Shown: positions 21,088 through 32,100 of the stretch, piece after piece
Layout: each line of letters begins with the position of its first letter
Numbering within the stretch: position 1 is the stretch's first letter
Assembly (NCBI GenBank): GCA_963565915.1
Contig: OY751487.1
Location: 372,001 to 436,000 of the forward strand
DNA from: Entoloma clypeatum
Taxonomy: Eukaryota; Basidiomycota; Agaricomycetes; Agaricales; Entolomataceae
Reading direction: 5' to 3'
DNA: 64,000 nucleotides
Notes under the pieces: generated by a model
The model's database searches: none
What the model saw: the letters and a program-made list of their open reading frames with translations, nothing else
What the model was told of the DNA's origin: nothing
Made by a program: the position numbers and the translations under genes

Positions 21088-22760
21088 TCACTTAGAATCC
21101 CGGGTAGGTTTCGTAAGTGGAGTATAAGGCTCTTTAAACTCCATTCGGAGTAGAGCACGGAATTTCTCAAATTCCTGGCGACCAAGTGGCTTGGTAAACA
21201 TATCAGCCGGATTCTCTGTTCCCGGAACGAACCGTGGTTCGATCAATCCATCTTTAACTCTATCGCGTATAGCAAAGTGATGGATTGCTATATGTTTGGT
21301 TCTGCCTTCAGTGACTGGGTTTTGCACGAAAATCGCGCCTTGGTTATCTACATGGAACGGCATTTTGGTAATGTCCTGTAGTCCAAGCTCTTTGAAGAGA
21401 TGAGTAACCCATTCGCACTCCCGCGAACATTCACTGGCAGCAACCATTTCCGCCTCAGTGGACGAATGTGCCACTGTCTTTTGCTTGCGACTTTTCCAAA
21501 GAACAAGTCCTCCTGCAAGCTTAAGGAAATATCCCGATTGGGACTTTCTATCAGATGGGTCTGATGCCCAGTCTGAATCTGTCCATGCTTCAAAGGAAGC
21601 TTTGGATCGACCATCATAGATTATAGAATAGTCTTGAGTACCGACAAGATATCTGATAATCCGTAGAGCATATTTCTCATGCTCTTTGGAAGGGTTTGCA
21701 GACATTTGTGACATTTTTGCAACTGCAAAAGCAATGTCCGGTCTCGTTCCAATGGACAAGTACAACAACGATCCAATGATCATTTGGTACCTTGTTTTGA
21801 GTGTGGGATCCACCTCCCCCTCATTTGGTGCAGGGTAATAACCCTTTGGGAGTGGAGTGTCAGCAGCCTTTGCATTTTCTAAGCCAAAGCGCTTAATGAT
21901 CTTCTTTAGGTATTCTGACTGATCGATTGTTACGATCTGCTTTTCTGAATCTTGTCGTATTCTCATACACAAGAATTCTTTAGCAATACAGTACCAAGAT
22001 CACGACTTTCCCATTTATTTTTAAAGTCAGATTTTATCTTGCGAACAAGATCTGGGTTTGATCCCATGAACAGGCCGTCATCAACATAGATCAAAGCGAT
22101 TATCAAATCACCTGATTGTTTGTTGTGGTAAACAAAGACGCCTGAGTCAGTTCTACATCGAGTAAAACCTAGCTTCTCCATTGATGCATTGAGCGCGATC
22201 CACCACGCTCTCGCAGCCTGTTTTAGGCCATAGAGTGCTTTTAATAAACGGATGACCTTCCGTTCTTGGCCTTTGACAACAAAGCCTTTGGGTTGATTCA
22301 TATAGATTTCCTCATCGAGCTCTCCATAGAGAAAAGCTGATTTGACATCTACTCCTTCAATCACCCATCCTTCAAGCGCAGCTACGGCGAAGAGGATTCG
22401 GATAGTCTCGAAACGTATCACAGGTGAGAAGATCTCATCAAAATCGATACCCTCGATCTGTGAGAAACCCTTGGCAACGAGTCGTGCCTTCTTTCGTCTG
22501 TCAGTTTTGACGTCGAATACCCATCGATTTCTGATGGTTTTACGACCTTTAGGCAGGTCAACCAACTTAAAGACATTGCGCTTTCGGAGGGCTTCTAGTT
22601 CCTCACGACATGCTGCTTTCCATTCAAGCTTTTCCTTTTCAGGTAGCTTATTTATGTCCTTCATTTGCCAAGACTTTGGATCTTGTGGAATTTCGTCATA
22701 TGCAGGGATTGCTTTAGATACAGTAGCAAGTGCGCAAGCATTTGTGACTGTCCTCCCCCT
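21088..22760 (-). pseudogene. copia reverse transcriptase and RNase H region
   Basis: The reverse transcriptase starts around LEWKAACREELEALRKRNVF and carries the active site ALIYVDDGLFMGSN with both Asp residues. A second frame change falls near 21965–22000, between SRDLGT and AKEFLCMRIRQDS. The 3' block holds LLYLSIGTRPDIAFAVAKMS and the RNase H motifs EAWTDSDWASDPSDR and HSSTEAEMVAASE, ending at 21088, just before the purine tract. The chemistry is RNA-templated DNA synthesis and RNA removal. Two frame changes upstream and within mean no full product is made without recoding. Confidence 0.9.
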
Positions 22761-24265
22761 TCCCTAATATAGAGTGATTCCTCCATATCTATATCCGAAT
22801 TCAGATTGGAATTGTTCTGATACATCTGAGGATCAGCGGAGCTAGTTGATGGATCAGCGCCAGATTGCTGGGGTCTGGTCTCCGATCGGGGATTATAGGC
22901 ATATCGCCGTGAATCCTCCTGAACGGTTCTGCTCCAATCACGCTGATTTTGACGCAAGGCCTCAGCCGGGTCATTCCCATAAACATTTCCAGGACGCTGG
23001 GGTATAACCCGAGTACGACGAGGACGATCAGTCTGTGGACGATAATCGCCTGGTAAGGTACGATCATCGTTTGGTGCATCTATGCGCACACGTTTCCCTG
23101 GATTGCGAGTCCGGGGAACCCACTGCTGATTCTCAGCGGTGTCCTGTCTGTTTGTTCCATCAGAAGTCTGATTGGAACCTTCGGGAAGCTGACCAGTTTG
23201 GTCGCTATTTGTATCAGGGAGGTTATGATTGTCATCATGGGTTCCTGGATTAGACGGGTAATGTGAACCGCCAGGACCATGTGCATCATTGTCTTCCAAA
23301 TGGAAATCGTCGGTTGGTAAATCAGACGGGCCATCATGTCCATTTACATCATCGTTTCCCATATCGTCTGATGTTGGATCATGGTATTGTGTTATCGAAG
23401 GTATTTTGTTCAATGTAGAACATTTTGGGAACAGCTGTTCATCAAACATTGCTGTGACACCTATGAAGACCACGTTGTTTGGCATCCGCATAAACCGGTA
23501 ACCTTTAGTTCCAGTTTTAAATCCAATGAAAATCATCAGCTCGGATTTAGCGGTGGTAGTACGAATTTCTTTTGGAAGAAAGACGTAAGCACCACATCCA
23601 AAAATGTGTAGGTTCGACACATCAGGCTTTTCCTTTTTAAGGGACTCATACGGAGTAAGCCATCCATGTCTTTTCAATGGAGTTCGGTTATACAAGTGAA
23701 GTGCATGTTCTACCGCAAATTGAATCCATATTTCGGGTAGGCAAGCATCATGCAACATAGCAAGTGCTTTATCCATTAAAGTTCTGTTGAAACGTTCTGC
23801 ACGACCATTTTGTTGTGGCTGGTGCGGCACAGTAACTTCACCCTGGATTCCCATCTCACGCATATCTGCTTGGAAAGGGACAAACTCACCGCCGCCATCA
23901 AAACGCCAAGTTTTAATTGTCGTATTGAATTGGTTTTTAACCATGGCATTAAAATCCCGAAGTGCAGAGTGTGCATCGGATTTTAGTCTCAATAAAGAGA
24001 TCCAGGCGTGTGACGTGTAGTCATCAACAAAGCTGATATAATAATTATATTTGCCATAAGTCGCCTTTTTGAATTGCTTTAAATCCGAATGGATTAGCTC
24101 AAAAGGAGCTTTAGCACGTGTCTGAGATGGTGAGAAAGATTTTGAAGGCATCTTTCCAAGAGCGCATCCTTTGCAGGGTCGCTCAGTGGACGGTTTGTCC
24201 ACTCCATTGAAACCTTTGACATGTTTAAAAGCATGTCGTAGTACTTCATGTGAAGGGTGTCCGAA
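22761..24265 (-). pseudogene. copia integrase region
   Basis: Continues in the gag frame after the stop. The zinc-binding end is PCKGCALGKMPS. The catalytic core shows HSDLKQFKKATYGKYNYY, FVDDYTSHAWISLL (first Asp) and WRFDGGGEFVPF (second Asp), then QQNGRAERFNRTLMDKA (Glu). An acidic, Asn/Asp-rich spacer follows. The frame is lost at a G-rich run near 22755–22765 (minus strand GGGAAGGGGGAGGA), where one frame gives a stop soon after and another continues into reverse transcriptase; a one-base homopolymer indel explains this. Confidence 0.88.
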
Positions 24266-26278
24266 TCACTTGTGCCAAGTGTCATAATCAACAGACTGTG
24301 AGACACTAAGACTAACCAAGTGTATTCGTTCCTCTTTAATGATCGTGGCGTTTAGCCAATAAATCGATTCATTTGCCTTATGAGGATAACACATAAACAA
24401 AGGAAGACCTGAATTGGTCTTTAGCGTGATCGAACCAAATCGTCCGCTAATTTCATTTCCTTGTTTAAGGATCTTGCCTACAGATAAAAGACGAACGTCT
24501 AAATCTGGTATGTAATAAACGGGTGATAGACGAGTTATTTTATTTTGTTCTCGCCCGTTTTTCTTGATGGTGTGATTAATCAACACCATTCCTTGTCCAA
24601 GGATCTGAATAGTGTGACCTTTCTGTGCAATTTGCACAGATTGACGATCTTTTAGTGGGGTATACTCAATGAAATCATTGATATCATAAGTGAAGTGCAA
24701 TGATGCACCTGAATCAAGAATCCAATTGGATTGATTCTGTTTCTTACATTCAGCACAATTCGCATAATGAGAATTTATTTGCGCTATAAGCGCGTGTACA
24801 GCAGGTGATAAAAATACATTGGACCACCGTCCATTCACTCGTCTCCAAAGAGGCTTCTGTGAAGTATTTGTTAACTGCATTGTACGTGCTGTTGAATGTG
24901 AAACATACCCCATGTCGTCGTTGTTTCCATCACCATGGGAAACTTCATACTCCATATAGTCGTCAACATATCCTTCATCGTAATAGCCCCTTATGGTGGG
25001 GGCTATTTCTTCTGTTTCCATCTCATCGGCCCAGCTGATTCTACTCGGTGTTTCTTCGAAAACCGGAATGCGGTGATTCCGGGGGTCCATTGTCGGAGGC
25101 GCTGAGAGCGGCCTTGACGTTGCAGCTTCATTACGTTGAAGCGCAGGGACCTCGACGAGGCGAGTTAGATTCTGAGCTGTTGGAGGGACACCAATGCTGT
25201 TAGCTAGTGTGCGCGCTCCATCCAGGTCCGTGAAAGGGCCTGGGCCAGGAATATCACCGATCGCAAGCGATTGGTTGTTCCTTATCCTCCAATTGGTGGA
25301 TGATGAGGGGTGCGGAGTGAAGATAGACCCATTTCCGTAAATGACCGTGTTGGGCAAGGTCTGGATTGGGAGCTGCCCATCAGGGGCGCTGTCCATGGCA
25401 GAGGAGGCAAAATGCGCCTTCTCTTTACCTTTCCAGGGTCCTTTGCCCTTGGTCTTTCCGGCGGAAGTTCCACGTCCCTTGCCTTTCCAGGGCTTGGAGT
25501 GCTGATGCGAATGCTGCTGGTTAGCAGCCGGTCCTTCCGAAGATCCCTGAGAGGGTCCAGTGCGAGGCTGGTACTTCGGGGGGTTGGGACGAGCGCGTTT
25601 TACCGCAGAGATTTTGTTCGCGTGAGCGCCTCCTTGGGACTGTGGAGCGTGCGGGTTTTTACGGAAGTATTCCGAGTGTATTTGCTCGATTACTTTCCCA
25701 ATTTCGAGTACTGTAGACTGATTGCCGCCAGGCGCTACATAGTGTACCGCATCAAAGAGGATGCTGTGTACTAGACCATTATAGCCTTGAGGCAGTCCAT
25801 TCAGGATCATCATGATCCGGACGAACTTGGGGATGTCTATGTGGTTGTGCTCGAGTCGTTGAAAAAGGGTCTGCATCTTATTGATGCCAGATAAAGGATC
25901 AGCAGGAGAAAGAGAGGTGCGGAGGAGTTGCTGAAAATCAGCAAAAACGGTGGACGGGCCGACCGTGGACAGTTTGGTGGCGATTAGGTCCCACATCTCC
26001 TTGGAGGTTTTAGCTCCCTTGATGTGATGGACAAGAGAGTCCGAAATGGACATCTGAATTAGGCCTTGGGCCTGATCGTCCTGTTCATGCCAGGTGTTTA
26101 GCTTGTCTTGGGGATCTGTCTCTTTGGGATCAGCCGGGATCTTTTTATCGCTGGTGACGATCCTCCACACTTTAGCTGCCTTCAGGTAGGCGCTCATTTT
26201 CTCCTGATAGATGGAGAAGTTTGTGGTGGTGAGTTTGGGAACGGAGGAAGCGAGGTCGAGTTTCGAGTTTGAAGACAT
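24266..26278 (-). pseudogene. copia gag–protease–pre-integrase region
   Basis: It starts MSSNSKLDLASSVPKL at 26278, shortly inside the open frame. The N-terminal part is the copia-type gag (UBN2-like: YQEKMSAYLKAAKVWRIV, LSTVGPSTVFADFQQLL), followed by a low-complexity Gly/Lys/Pro linker. The protease site is WILDSGASLHFT. The frame stops at TGA (24266–24268) inside the pre-integrase motif WHK-stop-FGHPSHEVLRH, where relatives have Arg. The following integrase is in the same frame, so a single CGA-to-TGA change split the polyprotein. Confidence 0.9.
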
Positions 26279-26367
26279 GATGATGCTGTGAAACGTAAAT
26301 AGAGTCAGCATATGTTATATCGAAAAAGCGCATCAGAAAATAAATAGACGAGCTGCCTTGTCGATCA

Positions 26368-27204
26368 TCATTCTTCGTTCTCTGTTTGGTCTAGTGGTAG
26401 CATATGAAATGCCATCACTAATTCTACCCAATCGTCATGTGTGCCCTGAGTGCGATGTTGCCCACAGGTGCAAGATCCTCCCTGAATAGGGAGCATGACT
26501 TCATTTGCTCTGTTCGCCGCCTCAATTAAGGGGTCATTATCCGGCAACCGAACTTGTCGGGCTGGAGGCAAAAGAGGAGGTGCTCCGTGTGCTTCAGGGA
26601 TGGTCCCATCATCAACATACACGGGCGGAGGATCTGTGGGATCTCCATCTTGGGTAGGTACCGCAACAGGTACCTCAGCACGGCGATTACGCCGTCTGCG
26701 GTTTAGAACTCGAGTCCTGGCTGTTCCTGCATCACACGTAGTACACGAGTAGTCAAAGGTGGTGTTGTCTATGCAATGCCTCGGGCAATGCTGACTGTCA
26801 ACAACAAGTTGTCGACACACCCCGCAACGTGCAACGATGCGTCCATTGTCATCAAGACCTGAAGGGACTGAGCCCTGTGCCGTTGGCACCATATGGACTT
26901 GCTCTCGTGATACGATCATTGTAACAGGGATTCTCTCTAGTAATCGATCAAGAATGACCCACTGAAAGGTACATTCAATACCTCGAACACTGCGAGGTTC
27001 ACCGTTAAGGGAACCATCGAGCTCGATGTATTCGATACTGAGGAAACCAGTCTCCAGGCTAGCATACAAAGCGGATGCTGCCAATAATAGCGCAAAAGCT
27101 AAGATACTCAGAGCATGCGGCGCTAGGGCCGGGGCCCATAACCTAATGAAGTAACCGACATAGGCAGCCCAAAGGGCGCTCAAGATGTAACGGTACGAAG
27201 GCAT
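26368..27204 (-). CDS. Extra ORF of the copia element: membrane plus Cys-rich protein
   Basis: This 278-codon intact ORF has its ATG 61 nt inside the 5' LTR and runs through the primer site. Residues about 5–60 are strongly hydrophobic, with two or more membrane segments (ILSALWAAYVGYFI, HALSILAFALLLAASALYA). Residues about 130–165 hold a Cys pattern C-x2-C-x9-C-x3-C-x9-C-x2-C, suggestive of zinc binding. An arginine cluster (RVLNRRRRNRRAEV) and a proline-rich segment follow, and another CTCGQH lies near the end. It stops about 90 nt before gag, in a different frame. I recognise no family. As the first ORF on the predicted genomic RNA it could be an accessory or envelope-like protein, or a captured host gene; these are guesses. 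The second copia element has no counterpart in this position. Confidence 0.7.
   Translation of the reverse strand: MPSYRYILSALWAAYVGYFIRLWAPALAPHALSILAFALLLAASALYASLETGFLSIEYIELDGSLNGEPRSVRGIECTFQWVILDRLLERIPVTMIVSREQVHMVPTAQGSVPSGLDDNGRIVARCGVCRQLVVDSQHCPRHCIDNTTFDYSCTTCDAGTARTRVLNRRRRNRRAEVPVAVPTQDGDPTDPPPVYVDDGTIPEAHGAPPLLPPARQVRLPDNDPLIEAANRANEVMLPIQGGSCTCGQHRTQGTHDDWVELVMAFHMLPLDQTENEE
27132..27143 (-). promoter_or_regulatory. Primer-binding site matching the anticodon arm of initiator tRNA-Met
   Basis: Directly inside the 5' LTR the minus strand reads GGTTATGGGCCC. Its complement, GGGCCCATAACC, is the anticodon stem-loop sequence (CAT anticodon) of eukaryotic initiator tRNA-Met. Drosophila copia is known to prime from a cleaved half of this tRNA. 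The same 12 bases follow the LTR of the second copia element at 60902–60913. Confidence 0.8.
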
Positions 27205-27492
27205 GAAGGAAGCTCAACTAACCTGGTTAAGAGTAACTAAAGGAATTCTAGAAGCTGTACTAGCTTGTTAGTTAACTCAAAGAACTGGGGTGTTCAAGAA
27301 GTTAGGATTCACCGTACTAAATACATGGGTATTTATACTAATCCAATATGCGCACGGACCATTGTACAAACAATACATAAACAAGTCATGCATCCGTGGT
27401 TATACCATAAACTCACATATATGGTAATAGTGACTTATAGTCACTTCCTGTGACAAGCACATAGTGCGACATATCTGGCAATATGTTCAACA
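27144..27492 (-). repeat. 5' LTR of the copia element, with promoter
   Basis: This is the mate of the left LTR. On the minus strand a TATA-like AGTATAAATACC lies at about 27328–27339, placing the start of transcription near 27300. The start codon of the extra ORF (27204) lies inside this LTR. Confidence 0.93.
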
Positions 27493-27497
27493 GAGAG

Positions 27498-28199
27498 CAT
27501 TGAGGAAGCTTGTCAACACTTCAATGCATAAAGATTGTCCTTGCATCAGCAAACCCTGGGTGGGCTATGCAGCCCTGTGCAGGTCTATGCAGATTCTTGC
27601 AGGGCTGAAGTTCCAAAGACAAGGTATATGCTACATGCAGCTTCACTACCATCTTTTGCAGCTCTTCACACTTTCACTCCATTCTTTCAGGCCTCCATAG
27701 ATTCTGTACACCTTCATAGGCCTCCAAACTCTGTTACAACTTACAATTATAGAGCATTCCATTTTATCAACAATAATGTCTTTGAGAAATATATTTTTCC
27801 ATGCTATTACAACAGACAATGCAACAATATTATGGTACGACATATCTCTCCCTTGCCTGGCCGTCGTACCTCTCGTCCTGCACACTCCCCGCCTACGCCA
27901 CGCGCATGCTGGCATGCCCCCATGTCCCCCTACCCGCGCGTCCCCCGGGCGGCGACTTCAACCCACGTGTTGTACCTCTCATGCCTCACACCCCTTTCCC
28001 GGATGTGGTCCCTTGTACCTTGCATCTTCCTGAGGGGCATTTCGTTCTTGTGTCTGCACGGTGTCCACCACTCCGCCTTGCGCCGTTGTGTTCCGTCATT
28101 TTCGTGTGTGGTCGTCTCTTGCGCGTGGCCCGCCGTTCTTGCATATTTCGTCAGTGGTCTGGGGTGACGTGAATGGCGGGGTGCTTACTTGCATCTGCT
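27498..28199. other. Spacer between copia and the foldback repeat
   Basis: No gene is recognised. Open frames around 27535–28167 are GC-rich shadows without domains. Positions about 28060–28190 carry a first, direct copy of the sequence that forms the left arm of the foldback repeat (shared TTTCxTCAGTGGTCTG and GTGAATGGxxGGGGTGCTTAC words). Confidence 0.5.
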
Positions 28200-28810
28200 G
28201 GTGCGTGTCCTGCCCCTCTGTGTGTCCTGCCCCTCTTGCATCAGCTGGTGCGTGGCACGCCGTTTCTCACATGTCCCGTCCCGTTCGCCGTGCGTCCCGC
28301 TGCTCTTGCGTGTTTCATCAGTGGTCTGACAGGGCGTGAATGGGAGGGGTGCTTACCTATACAGGGACACCGTGGCCCTTGTGTGAACGGGGGAGCAAAA
28401 GGACGGAGGAGGGAGAGGAAGGTGGTGGGGGAAGGCAAGAAGTACATGATGATGGGACTTCGGATATTGTTCGACTATCGGCCGTTGCCGTGGTCGGCAA
28501 GTTCCGATGTTTCATCATCCTGGGCCCGGAACATGCCGAGCACGCCAAGCCTTGCCACGTCCTTCTCCCTCCACTCCCTCCCCCGTCCCTCTTGCTCCCC
28601 CCCCCCTCCCATTCACACAAGGGCCACGGTGCCCCCGTATAGGTGAGCACCCCCCCCGCCATTCACATCACATCAGACCACTGATGAAACATGCGAGAGC
28701 GGCGGGATGCGTGGCGAACGGGGCAGGGCATGTGAGAAACGGCGCGACACATACCAGCAGATGCAAGAGGGGCGGGACATGCAATGAACGGGACAGGAGA
28801 CGCGACAAAC
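28200..28810. repeat. Foldback element with ~230–290-bp inverted arms
   Basis: The left arm (about 28220–28480) and right arm (about 28505–28795) are imperfect reverse complements centred near 28490. Shared words include CCGTTTCTCACATG, GTTTCATCAGTGGTCTGA, CACCGTGGCCCTTGTGTGAA and GATGATG with its complement near the centre. Opposite-strand ORFs across it are mirror images, not genes. The right end lies within about 15 bp of the gypsy 3' LTR boundary. Confidence 0.8.
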
Positions 28811-28822
28811 GGCACAGGACAT

Positions 28823-29111
28823 TGTTGAGGCGATGCTAAGTCAAACGACGTCACGAGCCCAAACTTAGGAATGAAGTGGAAAGATGATAAGAGAACTGTA
28901 TTGCCAAGAGACCCAGCGGGAATCTCAAGAGAACAAGCTATCGAATACAAGTGAAAGTACCCTACTTATATATGTAAATTCCATGAGGCTGCGTTGTGGC
29001 AGCGTCATGCTGCGCGATAATGATAAGATGTCCTCATGTATGATATGATGTAGATAAGATAAGATCAAGATAAGATAAGATAGAGTGAAAAGTGAAAATA
29101 TGATCATAACA
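28823..29111 (-). repeat. 3' LTR of the left gypsy element
   Basis: On the minus strand it begins TGTTATGATCATATTTTC after a purine run (AAAGGGGGTAA) and probably ends CCTCAACA, giving 289 bp with TGTT/AACA ends. It contains a GATAA-rich stretch (29040–29095) and a TATA-like ACATATATAAG. With no second copy, the outer end is inferred from the TG/CA rule. Confidence 0.65.
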
Positions 29112-29122
29112 TTACCCCCTTT

Positions 29123-32100
29123 CTAGATCTCGACTTCCAGGCGAGATATGATGTCGTCCGGGGTGTCCGTGAAATTCTCATATGGTTTAAATTCCAATCC
29201 TTCAAAGATGTTTGCACGTAAGCACCGGGGTGCATTTGGGTTTAATTTAAAGAAGTCCTCCACCGCTTCCTTGGCATGTTCTAGGTGATCCTCGGGTTCC
29301 CACGTGTTGTGGTCCTGAGTCAGACCCTCCCATTGCACTAAATATTCCAACTTCCCTCTCTTCAACCTTGAGTCAATAACTTTAGCGACATCGTACTCCT
29401 CTTCGCCATTGATAACTATCGGGTTTGGTGCCTGCACCCTTTGTGATATAAATAGTGGTTCTTTAAATAATCGGACCCATGATACATTGATGACCGGGTG
29501 GATTTTCCAAGTTTTTGGTAATTTAAGTTCTACAGCGTGTGACGAAATGATTTGGGTTATGGTATAGGGTCCAATCCATCGTTCGGCAAGTTTCTTTAAG
29601 GGTCGGTTCAACTTTAGGTCTTTAGTCGATAACCAAACTTTGTCGCCAACTTTGTAAACTGGTGCATCACCCCGTTTCAGGTTCGCATACCGTTCCATCT
29701 CTTCTCGTGCTTTTACTAATGCTGCTTCTGCCTCCTCATGAATCTTCTTCATTCACTCTGCGAATTCTTTTGCCGGTTCTGACTTTTCTGCCCTCCGAGG
29801 TTCTACGCCCATCCTAGGGTTAAACCCATAATTTACATAGAATGGTGAAAACTGAGTTGCCGTGTGAATTTTATTATTATAGGCGAACTCCACGGTTGCC
29901 ATCCATTCAGGCCAATCTGTTTGCCGATGGGAAATAAATGATCTTAGATATTGCTCCAACTCCTGGTTGATGCGTTCTGTCTGTCCGTCTGTTTGCAGAT
30001 GATATGCCGTTGATAATTTAGTTGTGATCCCCAATATTTTATTTAGTTCCTTCATAAATATTGCCACAAATTGTGGTCCTCGGTCTGACGTTAACGATTC
30101 CGGCAGTCCATGAAGTTTCCAGACTTCGTCCCGATATAGTTTAGCTAATCCTTCTGCTGAGACTTCATCACGTGTTTTGATAAAGTGTGATTGCTTTGTC
30201 AATCTGCAAGCCACAACTAATACTGTGTTGTACCCCTGAGCTTCTGGAAGTCCTACAATAAAATCTGCTGTAACATGTTTCCATGGTCCTGCATGTTCCG
30301 TGTTTGCTTTTAATTTACCGGCTAGCGGTTGAGGCACGTTTTTTGATCGTTGACATCTGTCGCAGCCCTCGACGTATGCCTTGACCATGTTTGTAATACT
30401 AGGCCACCAATAATTACGTGTAACCAATTCCAGGGTCTTCCACTGCCCTGGGTGTCCTGCAACTGGGTTGTCGTGGTGTAATTTAATTATTTCCTCCCTG
30501 AGTTCCTGACTTTTTGGAACATAAGCTTTTCCTCGATGTAACCAGAGTCCCTGCTCTTCGTGCCATTCATCTGCGCGCAATGTTTTGGTTTTTGTCTTTT
30601 TTAACTCTTCCACTGCTTTCAACACTTGTTCATCAAACTCCTTGGCATCCCTGATGTGTTTTAATAGTTTACTTTCTTGTCCATCAATAAGTATGTGACC
30701 TCGATCCATTGCTTGCAAGTGGAAGTATTCGGGTTTTAATAATGTTACGTCTTCGTTGTCATTTTCCACCCCCTTTCTATGATCGACCCTTCTTGAAAGA
30801 GCATCTGCCTTTTCCATTGAGGTGCCAGCCTTGTGTATTAATTTGAAATTGAAACGTGTTAGATACAACGCCCAGCGTGCTTGTCTGCGATTAAGCTTTC
30901 GTCCCTTCATGAAGTACTCGAGGTTTTTATGATCGGTCCAGATCTCGACCTCATGTTTGGCTCCTTCAAGGTGGTGTCTCCATGCTTCCAGCGCTCGAAT
31001 TATGCCCAGCATTTCTTTATCGTGTACATTGTAATTTCGTTCCACGTTATTCAATCCTTTAGATAGAAAGGCACATAGCCTCCATTTCTCATCCTCGCAT
31101 TCCATAGATAGAATTGCTCCTGTAGCAAAGTCCGATGCGTCTGATTCTACTCTCAACTTCCGATCTGGATCGGGAGATACTAATATAGGTGCTTTCATAA
31201 ATAATTTTTTTAGCATATCAAACGCTTCCTCCTGTTCCTCTTTCCAATTCCAGATTGTTTCTTTCCTTGTTAATTTATGTAATGGCCCTGCCACTTTAGA
31301 GAAGTCTTTGACAAATCTTCAATAGAAATTGGCCAATCCTAGAAACAACTGGACTTCTTTGACTTTCGTTGGTTTTGGCCATTGTTTGATGGCGTCTACT
31401 TTTGAAGGATCCATTCGAATTCCGTCTTTCCCAATAATTAACCCTAAGAACTCTATTTCGTCTCTGTCAAAGAAACATTTTCCCGGTTTTAAGAATAAGT
31501 CGTTTTTCCATAATCTTTTTAGAATTTCCTCCACGATTTCACTGTGTCCTTTTTCTCCTTCAGTTGCTACCAATATATTGTCAATATAGATAACTACGTC
31601 TCCTTGATCAATCAAGTCTCTAAATATGTCGTTCATCATGGTTTGAAACATGCTTGGGGAATTATTTAATCCGAAGAACATAACTGTTGGTTCGAAGGCT
31701 CCATCTGGGGTTGTAAATGCCGCTTTCCACTCATCTCCTTCTTTGATGCATACATTGTTATACCCCCATCTGAGGTCCATTGTGGTGAACTTTTTCTTTC
31801 CCTTTAATTTATCGATCAATTCCGGAATCAACGGAAGTGGATAATTATTGCGAACGGTCCAGCTGTTAATATGTCGGTAATCCTGTACCATTCGTTTCTT
31901 TCCGTCTTTTTTGGGTATAAAGAATACTGGTGAAGTTTGTGGTGACTTGGTAGGTCGAATATATCCTTTGCGTAATTGATCGTTTACACATTCGGATACT
32001 TCTTTCCTTTCATCTGGTGACAGGGGATAGACTTTGGCCTTTTTTGGTACGAAATCTGGTTTTAAGTCTATAGCGTGATCCCATGGTTTCCTGACTGGTA

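Larger units (their letters stand above)
20732..27492 (-). mobile_element. Full-length Ty1/copia retrotransposon with an extra upstream ORF
   Basis: The element is 6,761 bp with 349-bp LTRs differing at two adjacent bases. GAGAG flanks both sides (20727–20731 and 27493–27497) as the target duplication. Domain order on the minus strand is LTR, primer site, extra ORF (27204–26368), gag, protease, integrase, reverse transcriptase, RNase H, purine tract, LTR, the order that defines copia. One nonsense change and two frameshifts break pol, so it is non-autonomous now. LTR identity suggests recent insertion, with the caveat that both differences lie at one former CpG. Confidence 0.95.

Noticed and set aside
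27535..28170. 210-codon plus-strand ORF before the foldback repeat
   Set aside because: Composition is driven by GC-rich repeat sequence, frames overlap in all phases, and no motif is present.
28350..28660. CRISPR-like or phage-like repeats in the GC-rich block
   Set aside because: The repeats are inverted arms of one hairpin, without regular spacers, and the context is a fungal nuclear genome.
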